This document shows, piece by piece, positions 10,264 through 19,418 of a stretch of DNA of 64,000 nt. Numbering within the stretch: position 1 is the first letter of the stretch; every line of letters begins with the position of its first letter. This stretch comes from Abiotrophia defectiva ATCC 49176. Its GTDB lineage: Bacteria > Bacillota > Bacilli > Lactobacillales > Aerococcaceae. The notes below the pieces were generated by a model. It saw only the letters and a list, made by a program, of their open reading frames with translations, did not search any database and was not told where the DNA came from. The translations under genes and the position numbers were made by a program. The stretch covers positions 407,761 through 471,760 of the forward strand of contig NZ_KI535340.1 in NCBI RefSeq assembly GCF_000160075.2. The letters run 5' to 3'.

Positions 10264-11454
10264 TTATTTGTCTGAGATAGAAGCAACCCCTGGTAATTCC
10301 TTACCTTCGAGGTATTCTAAGGATGCGCCCCCACCAGTTGAGATGTGAGTGAACTTGTCAGCATAGCCTAATTGAGCTGCAGCTGCTGCAGAGTCCCCAC
10401 CACCGATAATAGTGGTTGCCCCTTCAAGGTGCGCAATTGCTTCGCAGACCCCAATGGTCCCGCCAGCAAAGTTAGAGAACTCGAAGACACCCATAGGCCC
10501 GTTCCATACAACGGTCTTAGCATCTTGTAAGTAGTCAGAGAAGAGTTTAACAGTCGCTGGACCGATGTCTAAACCTTCTTGATCTGCTGGGATAGCATCT
10601 GAAGATACTACTGTAATTGGTGCGTCATTGCTAAATTCTGGTGCCACCTTGTTGTCAATTGGCAATACTAATTTGTCGCCAGCCTTGGCCATGATTTCTT
10701 TAGCTAATTCTACGCGATCAGCTTCTAAGAGAGAAAGCCCTACTTCGTAGCCTTTTGCTTTGAAGAAGGTGTAGGCCATCCCACCACCGATTAAGACTTT
10801 GTCAGCCTTATCGAGGAGGTTTTCAATAACCCCAATCTTATCGGAGACCTTAGCCCCACCTAAGATCGCAACGAATGGACGTTTTGGATTGTCAACCGCG
10901 CCACCAATGAACTTGATTTCCTTATCCATCAAGAAACCAGCGGCAGTTTCCAAGTGGCTTGCCACCCCAACGTTAGATGCGTGAGAACGGTGTGCTGTCC
11001 CAAAGGCATCGTTGACAAAGAGGTCACCCAAGCTTGCCCAGTATTTGCCCAATTCTGGGTCGTTTTTAGATTCTTTTTTACCATCGATGTCTTCAAAACG
11101 AGTGTTTTCGAATACTAAGACATCGCCTTCAGCTAAACCGTCAATAGCTGCTTCTAAAGCTGCCCCGCGGGTTTCTGGCACGAAAGTTACTTCCTTACCT
11201 AATAATTCACCTAAACGTTTTGCAACTGGAGCCAAAGACTTAGAAGCCTTGTCTTCTTCAGTTTTAACTTTACCTAAGTGAGAGAAGAGGATGAGTTTTG
11301 CTTTGTTATCGATTAAGTATTGGATAGTTGGCAAAGCTTGAACAATCCGGTTGTCGTCAGTGATGACGCCATCTTTCATCGGAACGTTGAAGTCCACCCG
11401 AACTAATACCTTTTTACCTGCTACATCTAAATCAGTTACGATTTTTTTTGCCAT
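10264..11454 (-). CDS. pgk: Phosphoglycerate kinase
   Basis: Makes ATP from 1,3-bisphosphoglycerate. The start is ATG 11454 ([15 protein letters not shown]), which gives 396 residues, the usual size, and lies after AAGGAGG. An upstream in-frame extension to 11529 would translate the leader. Substrate-binding [11 protein letters not shown] is near residue 18-28, and the C-terminal half carries the nucleotide-binding GGGDSAAAA segment. A terminator-like hairpin separates it from gap, so gap may be made in excess of pgk. Confidence 0.98.
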   Translation of the reverse strand: MAKKIVTDLDVAGKKVLVRVDFNVPMKDGVITDDNRIVQALPTIQYLIDNKAKLILFSHLGKVKTEEDKASKSLAPVAKRLGELLGKEVTFVPETRGAALEAAIDGLAEGDVLVFENTRFEDIDGKKESKNDPELGKYWASLGDLFVNDAFGTAHRSHASNVGVASHLETAAGFLMDKEIKFIGGAVDNPKRPFVAILGGAKVSDKIGVIENLLDKADKVLIGGGMAYTFFKAKGYEVGLSLLEADRVELAKEIMAKAGDKLVLPIDNKVAPEFSNDAPITVVSSDAIPADQEGLDIGPATVKLFSDYLQDAKTVVWNGPMGVFEFSNFAGGTIGVCEAIAHLEGATTIIGGGDSAAAAAQLGYADKFTHISTGGGASLEYLEGKELPGVASISDK

Positions 11455-11570
11455 ATAAAAACCTCCTTGGGCATGCGATTTGGTGCTGTTATCAATTGAC
11501 AGCAGTGACTCTTCCTGGCGATGGGTCAACCTGCTGATGCAACTGACCTCAACACCAAAGCGGTGATAAT

Positions 11571-11605
11571 AAACAAAAGGCGAGGAAGCTTGTCACTTCC
11601 CCGCC
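11571..11605 (-). terminator. Terminator-like hairpin between gap and pgk
   Basis: GGCGAGGAAG (11579-11588) pairs with CTTCCCCGCC (11596-11605) with one G-T pair. On the minus strand it is followed by UUUUGUUUAUU. It probably causes partial termination or 3'-end formation of an abundant gap mRNA. Confidence 0.75.
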
Positions 11606-11652
11606 TAGAGTGTCATGCGACTAAGCTCGACATTCGTATATGAAACTTATGA

Positions 11653-13733
<2,081 letters not shown>

Positions 13734-13743
13734 CTGCCTCCTT

Positions 13744-13760
13744 TGGTCAAAGATTGACCA
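13744..13760 (-). promoter_or_regulatory. Inverted repeat just before the cggR ribosome binding site
   Basis: TGGTCAA (13744-13750) and TTGACCA (13754-13760) form a 7-bp stem with a 3-nt loop touching AAAGGAGG. It could modulate cggR translation or mRNA processing. Confidence 0.5.
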
Positions 13761-13817
13761 TGCAAAGCTTCTCAGACTCCTGTCTTAAGAAGAATCGCTC
13801 CTTCTCTAACCTCTTTT

Positions 13818-13846
13818 ATGATACCATTCTTATTCCTATAATGCAA
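13818..13846 (-). promoter_or_regulatory. Promoter of the cggR-glycolytic operon
   Basis: On the minus strand TTGCAT (13841-13846) and TATCAT (13818-13823) are spaced 17 bp. The ~70-nt leader contains the 13744-13760 hairpin. I could not identify a CggR operator with confidence; the rest of the spacer to the luxS terminator (13847-14077) shows nothing else clear. Confidence 0.65.
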
Positions 13847-14077
13847 ATGTTAAACCGCATACAGTTTTATTTCTCACTAAATTTTCATCTAGTTTCAATT
13901 GGGCGGGAAATGACCAATAAATAGGAAGTGCTTTCATGAAAATTACGCTGTCATCGCCTTTTATGTCCTATAAGGAAGTCAGGATGGCAAGCAAACGCCC
14001 TACTCTCTCATAGTCAGCTCTTGTCCTTACCCTATCTTTCCTGTCGACAACATTTTTTTGATTCCTATCTTGGAGTA

Positions 14078-14108
14078 GACAAAAAGGACAGGCTCATGCC
14101 TGTCCTTT
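14078..14108 (-). terminator. Terminator of luxS
   Basis: AAAGGACAGGC (14083-14093) pairs with GCCTGTCCTTT (14098-14108), followed on the minus strand by UUUUUG. Confidence 0.85.
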
Positions 14109-14117
14109 TCATATGGC

Positions 14118-14588
14118 TTAACGAATTACTTGGTCACGGACAAAAGGATCCGTGCTAATGCCTTGTTCTAAGACCAAACGGGCATACTCTTTGGCGCCCC
14201 AGAGCGAATGATCCTTGTAATTACCACATTCCTTAGCCGTCGCTGCCGGAATGTCCGTAAAACCTTGAACCTTTTTCAAAACGTTAGCTAGCGCTTGGGC
14301 TACTTCTGCTGGTGTGTGCTCATTCCAAATCACCATGTAATAACCAGTCCGGCAGCCCATTGGTGAGATATCTACGACCCCTTCCAACTCATCGCGTAAG
14401 TTAATGGCCAAATAGTGTTCTAGGGTATGAAGCGCTCCTGTAGGGATTGCGTCTTGGTTAGGTTGCAAGAATCGCAAGTCATATTTTTGCAAGAGGGCTC
14501 CAGTTTCGTGGCGCTCCGTGCCGGCTAGGCGAACATACGGCGCCTTAACGGCATTATGATCTAGGGTAAAACTTTCTACTTGTGCCAT
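14118..14588 (-). CDS. luxS: S-ribosylhomocysteine lyase LuxS
   Basis: Cleaves S-ribosylhomocysteine to homocysteine and DPD, the precursor of autoinducer-2, in the activated methyl cycle. The 156 residues carry the metal-binding H54-T-L-E-H58 motif, the catalytic Cys in SPMGCRTG (about 84) and a third metal ligand Cys in KECGNYKDHS (about 124). It is monocistronic with its own promoter (14699-14727) and terminator. A presumed AI-2E-type permease gene elsewhere in the window (41983) is not evidence for AI-2 transport here. Confidence 0.97.
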   Translation of the reverse strand: MAQVESFTLDHNAVKAPYVRLAGTERHETGALLQKYDLRFLQPNQDAIPTGALHTLEHYLAINLRDELEGVVDISPMGCRTGYYMVIWNEHTPAEVAQALANVLKKVQGFTDIPAATAKECGNYKDHSLWGAKEYARLVLEQGISTDPFVRDQVIR

Positions 14589-14698
14589 AGTATTCCTTCT
14601 TTCTATCTTTCTTCAGCCAGAAATCCGTTTGTCAGTCCCTTTTTTAGGAGGGTGCGGAAGTTTTTCTTCCTATAAAATACGGGTTATTGCTAGTTACT

Positions 14699-14727
14699 AT
14701 TATAGGTATTTTGCGTCTGAACTTCAA
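14699..14727 (-). promoter_or_regulatory. luxS promoter
   Basis: On the minus strand TTGAAG (14722-14727) and TATAAT (14699-14704) are 17 bp apart, about 110 bp before the start codon. Confidence 0.75.
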
Positions 14728-14771
14728 CCCGTCTGCTTGAGGATTTCCGGATAGGCAAATTAGGCGAATTA

Positions 14772-14780
14772 TGCTAGAAT
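14772..14780 (+). promoter_or_regulatory. Extended -10 before the YczE-like gene
   Basis: TGC followed by TAGAAT (14775-14780) forms an extended -10; no good -35 is visible 17 bp upstream. The start codon is about 37 bp away. Confidence 0.5.
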
Positions 14781-14816
14781 AAGAGGGTTGTCAAATCAAG
14801 AAAGGAACTTTAAATA

Positions 14817-15479
14817 ATGTCTCAACCCCGCCCACTCACTCTCCAGGAAAAAATCTACTACCTATCTATCTCAATCTTGCTTAATACCTTTGGCAATGCC
14901 CTGACAGTCTCTATGAATATGGGCTCTTCCATGTGGACCGCTGCCTCCGTCAATATTTCTAACTACTTCCCTATTCAATTGGGTACCGTCTTGCTCTTCA
15001 ATGCCCTGCTCGGCATTATCCTGAACATTATTATTGATAAGAAAATAGATATTCCCCTGATTATAGGGAACTTTGCCTTCATCTTCCCTTTCAGTGTCAT
15101 GGTCCAGTTTTTCGTTCAAGGTATGGGCTGGCTGGGCTTACCTGGGCTGCCGGTTTGGTTACGTCTGGTCTTGAATGTGGCTGGCATCTTCTTGATTGCT
15201 ATTGCCATTTCTATCTATCAACGGGTCAATTGGATTATTCATCCTCTCGATGAATTGACTAACACCCTCCGTTTTAAGTTCTGTAATGGCAACCCGGTTC
15301 AGGCACAACTCCTAACCTTTAGCATCCCAATTGCTATGCTGATTATCATGTTTGTCCTCTCTGGCCACCTCTATGCCGTTAACCTGGGCACCATCGCCGC
15401 CCTGCTCTGCCAAGGCGCCTGGATTGGTTGGGCCGACAAACGCGTCTTCGCTAGCCTGCCGCATTATTTTAGAGATTAA
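14817..15479 (+). CDS. YczE/DUF6198-like membrane protein
   Basis: A 220-residue integral membrane protein with about five to six helices and no catalytic motif. The SMNMGSSMWTAASVNISNYF segment near residue 30 and the HPLDELTNTLR stretch near residue 143 resemble YczE/YitT-type uncharacterised proteins. It stands alone, divergent from luxS, preceded by GAAAGGAAC and followed by a strong terminator. Function unknown; the family assignment is by pattern only. Confidence 0.75.
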   Translation: MSQPRPLTLQEKIYYLSISILLNTFGNALTVSMNMGSSMWTAASVNISNYFPIQLGTVLLFNALLGIILNIIIDKKIDIPLIIGNFAFIFPFSVMVQFFVQGMGWLGLPGLPVWLRLVLNVAGIFLIAIAISIYQRVNWIIHPLDELTNTLRFKFCNGNPVQAQLLTFSIPIAMLIIMFVLSGHLYAVNLGTIAALLCQGAWIGWADKRVFASLPHYFRD

Positions 15480-15485
15480 AATGTC

Positions 15486-15516
15486 AAAAGCCATCCTTAC
15501 GTGGGATGGCTTTTTT
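15486..15516 (+). terminator. Terminator after the YczE-like gene
   Basis: AAAAGCCATCC (15486-15496) pairs with GGATGGCTTTT (15504-15514) and continues into a U-run. It also faces the tRNA gene that ends at 15528. Confidence 0.9.
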
Positions 15517-15527
15517 ATCTGATATAA

Positions 15528-15615
15528 CGGAGACGGTGGGATTCGAACCCACGTGCCGGTTGCCCGACAAAATGATTTCGAGTCATTCCCGTTACGGCCT
15601 CTTCGGTACGTCTCC
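15528..15615 (-). tRNA. tRNA-Ser (anticodon CGA)
   Basis: The 88-nt minus-strand sequence folds as a class II tRNA: acceptor stem GGAGACG (15529-15535 on plus) with CGTCTCC (15609-15615), anticodon stem AATGA/TCATT with loop CTCGAAA giving anticodon CGA for UCG codons, a long variable arm, and a T-arm with GGTTCGAATCC. The 3' CCA is not encoded. No duplicated 3' end or integrase is nearby. Confidence 0.95.
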
Positions 15616-15754
15616 GGAACAAGCTTATTATAGCACCGGAATTCTCAGTCTGCAAGGCTTGACAAAGCCTCCTTTTATCCCTATGCTTAGGAGGTTAGAA
15701 CCCTAATCTAGAAGAAGGAGGTTATGGCAAGGAGGGCGCTGACACCAACTAACA

Positions 15755-15854
15755 CCAGAGTAAGAAAAGAAGCGTTAAGTGATAGCGAGATGGAATGTTG
15801 CTCCTATACGAAAAAATGCTGGACATTTTGCGGTTTCTTTTCTGCATTCGCTGC
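15755..15854 (+). ncRNA. Tetrahydrofolate (THF) riboswitch
   Basis: The conserved THF aptamer core is present in order: GAG (15758-15760), P1 strand AGAAAAGAA, GCGTTAAGTG (15772-15781), a hairpin arm with GGAATG (15792-15797), ACGAA (15809-15813), a P3 arm AAAATG/CATTTT, then GCGG, the P1 partner TTCTTTTCT and TGCATTCGCTG. P1 is a perfect complement. It ends about 60 nt before folT, and a CATTTAA/TTAAATG hairpin (15854-15880) follows, which could serve as the expression platform. Folate-type ligand control of the folate transporter is expected from the family. Confidence 0.9.
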
Positions 15855-15914
15855 ATTTAATTGGTTCTGTCAGTTAAATGAAGCAACTCGCTAAATTAAG
15901 GAGATGCTATTAAA

Positions 15915-16478
15915 ATGGAAAATCAAGTATACCGCCGTAAAGGCGCCGTCACCACCCTACAGTTAACCACCCTGGCCATCTTGTTGGCTATTCGCTTCGC
16001 CTTGGATTACCTACCAGAAATCGATTTAGGCGTTACCAAAATGGGTTTTGGCTTTGTGGGGGCTGCCTTGACTGGCGCAATTGCCGGACCAATCCCTGCC
16101 ATGATTCTTGGCGCTGCCCACGATATTCTCAAATTCGCCTTGGGTGGTGCTAAAGGTGTCTACTTCCCCGGTTACACCCTAACAGCCATTGTCGGCGGGT
16201 TGATTTATGGACTTGGTCTTCACCGCCAAACTAAGACCCCTCTTCGAATCTTCCTGACCGTCTTGGCTGTCACCCTCATCTGTAACTTGGGGCTCAATAC
16301 CCTCTGGACCATGATGGTTCAGAAAAAAGCTATCATGGCTATCTTGCCTGTACGTTTCTACAAAAATATGGCTTCCCTAGTGGTCAATTCAGTCGTCCTC
16401 TATTACCTCTTCAATAACGAGCCAGTCAAACGACTGATTGAACAGATTCAATTCCCTAGCCTTTTGCGCAAAAAATAA
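15915..16478 (+). CDS. folT: ECF transporter S component, folate-specific FolT
   Basis: A 187-residue membrane protein with six predicted helices; it binds folate and works with the shared ECF module (EcfA, EcfA', EcfT), not seen in this window. Characteristic features are LAILLAIRFALDYLPEIDLG near residue 20, the glycine-rich FGFVGAALTGAIAGPIPAMILG segment and GAKGVYFPGYTLTA. A THF riboswitch directly upstream supports folate as the substrate. The start follows AAGGAG, and a strong terminator ends the unit, so it is monocistronic. Confidence 0.92.
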   Translation: MENQVYRRKGAVTTLQLTTLAILLAIRFALDYLPEIDLGVTKMGFGFVGAALTGAIAGPIPAMILGAAHDILKFALGGAKGVYFPGYTLTAIVGGLIYGLGLHRQTKTPLRIFLTVLAVTLICNLGLNTLWTMMVQKKAIMAILPVRFYKNMASLVVNSVVLYYLFNNEPVKRLIEQIQFPSLLRKK

Positions 16479-16482
16479 ACCT

Positions 16483-16515
16483 AGCCAAGACAGTCCGTCT
16501 GTCTTGGCTTTTTTC
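16483..16515 (+). terminator. Terminator of folT
   Basis: AGCCAAGACAG (16483-16493) pairs with CTGTCTTGGCT (16499-16509), then UUUUUU. Confidence 0.9.
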
Positions 16516-16558
16516 TTTCTCGGGCGTATAATCAAGGTCAAAGAAAGGAGGCTTGCCT

Positions 16559-17110
16559 ATGAAAGCCATTGGAACCCAAAGTCTCATCACAGAAGACCTT
16601 ATCTTACGACGATTTGAACTATCCGATGCGCCTGCCATGTTCAGCAACTGGGCAGGCCGTCCCGACAATGTCACCTACCTAACCTGGCCAGCTCACGCCG
16701 ACTTAAGCGTCACTCAAGCCACCCTAGAGCGTTGGGTAGCGGCCTATCAAGACGGCGACACCTTTAAATGGGCCATCACCCTCAAATCCCAACCTGATCA
16801 AGTCATTGGCGATATTAGTGGCGTCGGCTATGACCCAGCCACCAATTCCATAACCATAGGCTATGTCCTAGGACGAGATTACTGGGGCAAAGGCTACATG
16901 ACCCAAGCCCTCATTGCGGTCAGTCGTTTCTTCTTGCAAGAAGCAGACATCAATCGACTTCGGGCCACCCACGACACTGCCAACCCGGGCTCTGGACGCG
17001 TCATGCAAAAGGCCGGCTTCCACTTCGAAGGCATTCTCCGCCAGGCTGGGTGTAACAACCAGGGCATTGTGGATTCGGCCTACTATAGCCTGCTCAAATC
17101 TGATTTATAG
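16559..17110 (+). CDS. GNAT family N-acetyltransferase (RimJ/RimL-like), intact copy
   Basis: A 183-residue acetyl-CoA-dependent acetyltransferase. It begins MKAIGTQSLITEDLILRRFE, typical of RimJ/RimL-like proteins, and has the acetyl-CoA pyrophosphate-binding GRDYWGKGYMTQAL loop near residues 104-117 and the C-terminal NPGSGRVMQKAGFHFEGILR segment. The acceptor (protein N-terminus, amine or small molecule) cannot be told. I choose ATG 16559, 8 nt after GGAGG, over TTG 16553. It is the first unit of a tandem duplication. Confidence 0.88.
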   Translation: MKAIGTQSLITEDLILRRFELSDAPAMFSNWAGRPDNVTYLTWPAHADLSVTQATLERWVAAYQDGDTFKWAITLKSQPDQVIGDISGVGYDPATNSITIGYVLGRDYWGKGYMTQALIAVSRFFLQEADINRLRATHDTANPGSGRVMQKAGFHFEGILRQAGCNNQGIVDSAYYSLLKSDL

Positions 17111-17124
17111 AAGGAGGCTTGCTT

Positions 17125-17676
17125 ATGAAAGCCATTGGAACCCAAACTCTCATCACAGAAGACCTTATTTTACGACGATTTGAACTATCAGATGCGCCTG
17201 CCATGTTCAGCAACTGGGCGGGCCGTCCCGACAATGTCACCTACCTGATCTGGCCGGCTCACGCCGACTTAAGCGTCACTCAAGCCATCCTAGAACGTTG
17301 GGTAGCGGCCTATCAAGACGGCGGTACCTTTATATGGGCCATCACTCTCAAACCCTAGCCTGACCAAGTCATTGGCGATATTAGTGCCCTCGACTATGTG
17401 CCTTCCACCAATTCCATGACCATAGGCTATGTCCTAGGCCGAGATTACTGGGGCAAAGGCTACATGACCCAAGCCCTCATTGCGGTCAGCCGTTTCCTCT
17501 TGCAAGAAGCAGACCTCAATCGACTTAGTGCCACCCATGACCCTGCCAATCCTGGATCTGGACGCGTCATGCAAAAGGCCGGCTTCCACTTCGAAGGCAT
17601 CCTACGCCAGGCCGGGTGTAACAACCAGGGTATTGTGGATTCCGTCCACTATAGCCTGCTCAAATCTGATTTATAG
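17125..17676 (+). pseudogene. Second GNAT copy, interrupted by one in-frame TAG
   Basis: This copy keeps the ribosome binding site, ATG, full 552-bp length and the acetyl-CoA loop, but the codon matching Gln in S-Q-P-D-Q-V of the intact copy is TAG at 17356-17358, needing two base changes from CAA. No frameshift is present; translation would resume in the same frame to GYVLGRDYWGKGYM and the terminal SLLKSDL. Most likely a recently decayed paralogue; readthrough or restart at ATG 17416 is possible but unsupported. Confidence 0.85.
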
Positions 17677-17682
17677 GCAGAC

Positions 17683-17722
17683 AAAATTCCCATTATATCA
17701 TATATGATATAATGGGAATTTT
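17683..17722. terminator. Perfect 40-bp palindrome acting as bidirectional terminator
   Basis: Bases 17683-17702 and 17703-17722 are exact reverse complements with no spacer; the flanks are A- and T-rich, giving a U-run on the plus strand after the acetyltransferase copies. In RNA the central bases would form the loop. Confidence 0.8.
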
Positions 17723-17742
17723 TCTTGTCCCCTCCAACTCAC

Positions 17743-17774
17743 AAAAAAAGAGACTGGCAAGGCCAGTCTCTTTT
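17743..17774 (-). terminator. Terminator of the NADH oxidase gene
   Basis: GAGACTGGC (17750-17758) pairs with GCCAGTCTC (17762-17770), extended by A/T pairs, and is followed on the minus strand by a run of seven U. Confidence 0.9.
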
Positions 17775-17778
17775 GCTA

Positions 17779-19131
17779 TTAAGCGTTAAGTTTGCGTTCT
17801 TGTTCAACTGCAGCTTGAGCTAAGATGTTGAGGTAGTTCCAAGGACGGTCAAAGACAGGTTGGAAGAAGAAGTCAACATAAGCCAAGTCTTCAATGGTCA
17901 TCTTGTTTTGGATAGCCAAGGACAAGGTGTTAGCAGAAGCGGTACAGTCGTATTTAGACATTACTTGCCCACCTACGATGCGGTTAGTCCCTACTTCGTA
18001 AACTAACTTCATGTAGATTTTCTCGTTTGTTGGCATGAATTCTGGACGGTAGTTGTCCACCACGTATACTGAACGAGTATCTAAACCGAAGTGCTTAGCA
18101 GAGCCTTCATTCACCCCAGTTGAACCGATGTTCCAACCGAAGAGGTGGAGACCAGAAGTTGATTGAGTCCCACGGTAACGAACTTTGTCGCCCGCGATGT
18201 TCTTACCAACCAAAGCACCCATACGCACAGCGTTAGTTGCTAATGGAATGTAAGCATGGCCACCGTTAGGGTTGTAGTTAACCGCACAGGAGTCACCTGC
18301 TGCAAAGACATCTGGATGGCTAGTCTTCATGTAGTCGTCAACGATGATAGCACCGTTAGGCATGGTTTCAACTTGGTCTTTAACTAAGTCAGTGTTTGGA
18401 CGGAAGCCTACACAGAGGATTACCATGTCTGCTTCGTATTCGCCTCCAGTGGTTACCACTTTCTTAACGACGCCGTTTTCGCCCTTGAAGCCTTTAACCA
18501 TTTCGTTAAGACGCACTTCAACGCCACGGTTACGTAGGTCTTCTTCTAAGATATCAGTAAATTCTGGGTCTAAGTATTTGTTCAAGATACGGTCTAAACC
18601 GTCAAGCAAGGTAACGTCTTTACCTTCTAAGTTGAAGGCTTCAACGAGCTCAATCCCGATATAACCCCCACCGATAACTACCACTTTTTTCTTGTCAGTT
18701 TTCTTAGCGAAGATTTCTTTAGCTTGGTTGTAGTTCTTGCAGAGTTGAACGTTTTCTAAGTCTAAACCTTCTAATGGTGGGATGATTGGCCAAGAACCAG
18801 TCGTTACCACTAACTTGTCGAAAGTTTCATCAAATTCTTCACCAGTTTTGAGGTTTTTAACTCGTAAGGTCTTAGCCTTCAAGTCAGCCTCTAAAACATC
18901 GTGTTCCATATTTACTTTAGCGCCTAAAGCAGCTAATTCTTCTGGGCTTGAGTAGAAGAGCCCTTGAGGATCTTTCACAACCCCACCAACATATAACGCA
19001 ATCCCACAAGACAAGAAAGATACGTTGTCGTTACGTTCGTAAACAACCACTTCCGCTCCTGGGTTTTCGTTTAAAATAGTTTTAACAGATGATGTACCCG
19101 CATGAGTACAGCCAACTACTACTACTTTCAT
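17779..19131 (-). CDS. nox: NADH oxidase (water-forming)
   Basis: An FAD flavoprotein that reduces O2 to water with NADH, regenerating NAD during aerobic fermentation. The 450 residues have the N-terminal FAD site (VVVVGCTHAGTSS), the redox Cys42 in SFLSCGIAL typical of the NADH oxidase/peroxidase and CoA-disulfide reductase group, and the NAD site KVVVIGGGYIGIELVEAF near residue 150. Length and Cys42 favour H2O-forming Nox; a CoA-disulfide reductase is less likely. Monocistronic, with an extended -10 (TATGAT, 19173-19178 on the minus strand). Confidence 0.93.
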   Translation of the reverse strand: MKVVVVGCTHAGTSSVKTILNENPGAEVVVYERNDNVSFLSCGIALYVGGVVKDPQGLFYSSPEELAALGAKVNMEHDVLEADLKAKTLRVKNLKTGEEFDETFDKLVVTTGSWPIIPPLEGLDLENVQLCKNYNQAKEIFAKKTDKKKVVVIGGGYIGIELVEAFNLEGKDVTLLDGLDRILNKYLDPEFTDILEEDLRNRGVEVRLNEMVKGFKGENGVVKKVVTTGGEYEADMVILCVGFRPNTDLVKDQVETMPNGAIIVDDYMKTSHPDVFAAGDSCAVNYNPNGGHAYIPLATNAVRMGALVGKNIAGDKVRYRGTQSTSGLHLFGWNIGSTGVNEGSAKHFGLDTRSVYVVDNYRPEFMPTNEKIYMKLVYEVGTNRIVGGQVMSKYDCTASANTLSLAIQNKMTIEDLAYVDFFFQPVFDRPWNYLNILAQAAVEQERKLNA

Positions 19132-19348
19132 ATTTTTTCTTCCTCCTTAAGATATTGCTTAGCAACAGATACATCATACCATATATACAGTAAAAAGGAT
19201 AGCGTTTTAGACTCTTTAGTGCATTTTTCTTGAGCGTTTACATCCTATTCATATCGGGACTCTTACGTGCATTGCTTTCACAAGCTTTTTTCATTTTGCT
19301 CCCGCAAGCAAGGGGACATTTCTTTTCCTGTCTTTTCCTTGAAGGGCA

Positions 19349-19377
19349 TTGAAATTTGAGCCAAAATTTTGTATAAT
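19349..19377 (+). promoter_or_regulatory. Consensus promoter of the exported flavoprotein gene
   Basis: TTGAAA (19349-19354) and TATAAT (19372-19377) are exactly 17 bp apart, about 42 bp before the start codon. Confidence 0.88.
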
Positions 19378-19418
19378 ATAGCAAGATAATTAAATCACAA
19401 AAGGAGATGTCAGTTCAC

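Larger units (their letters stand above)
16545..17676 (+). repeat. Direct tandem duplication, two 566-bp units
   Basis: Bases 16545-17110 and 17111-17676 align without gaps at a period of 566 bp. Each unit contains the AAGGAGG site, the start codon and the whole acetyltransferase frame of 552 bp, ending at its TAG. Only scattered substitutions separate them, so the duplication is fairly recent. Confidence 0.92.

Noticed and set aside
15528-15615. tRNA-Ser as an integration site for a mobile element
   Set aside because: No integrase, no repeated tRNA 3' end and only housekeeping genes around it.
15506-15706. 66-codon plus-strand frame over the tRNA
   Set aside because: It is the antisense of tRNA-Ser; no start signal or homology.
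17119-17676. Two separate short acetyltransferase genes at 17119 and 17398
   Set aside because: Gap-free alignment with the first copy shows one gene with a single nonsense codon, not two genes.
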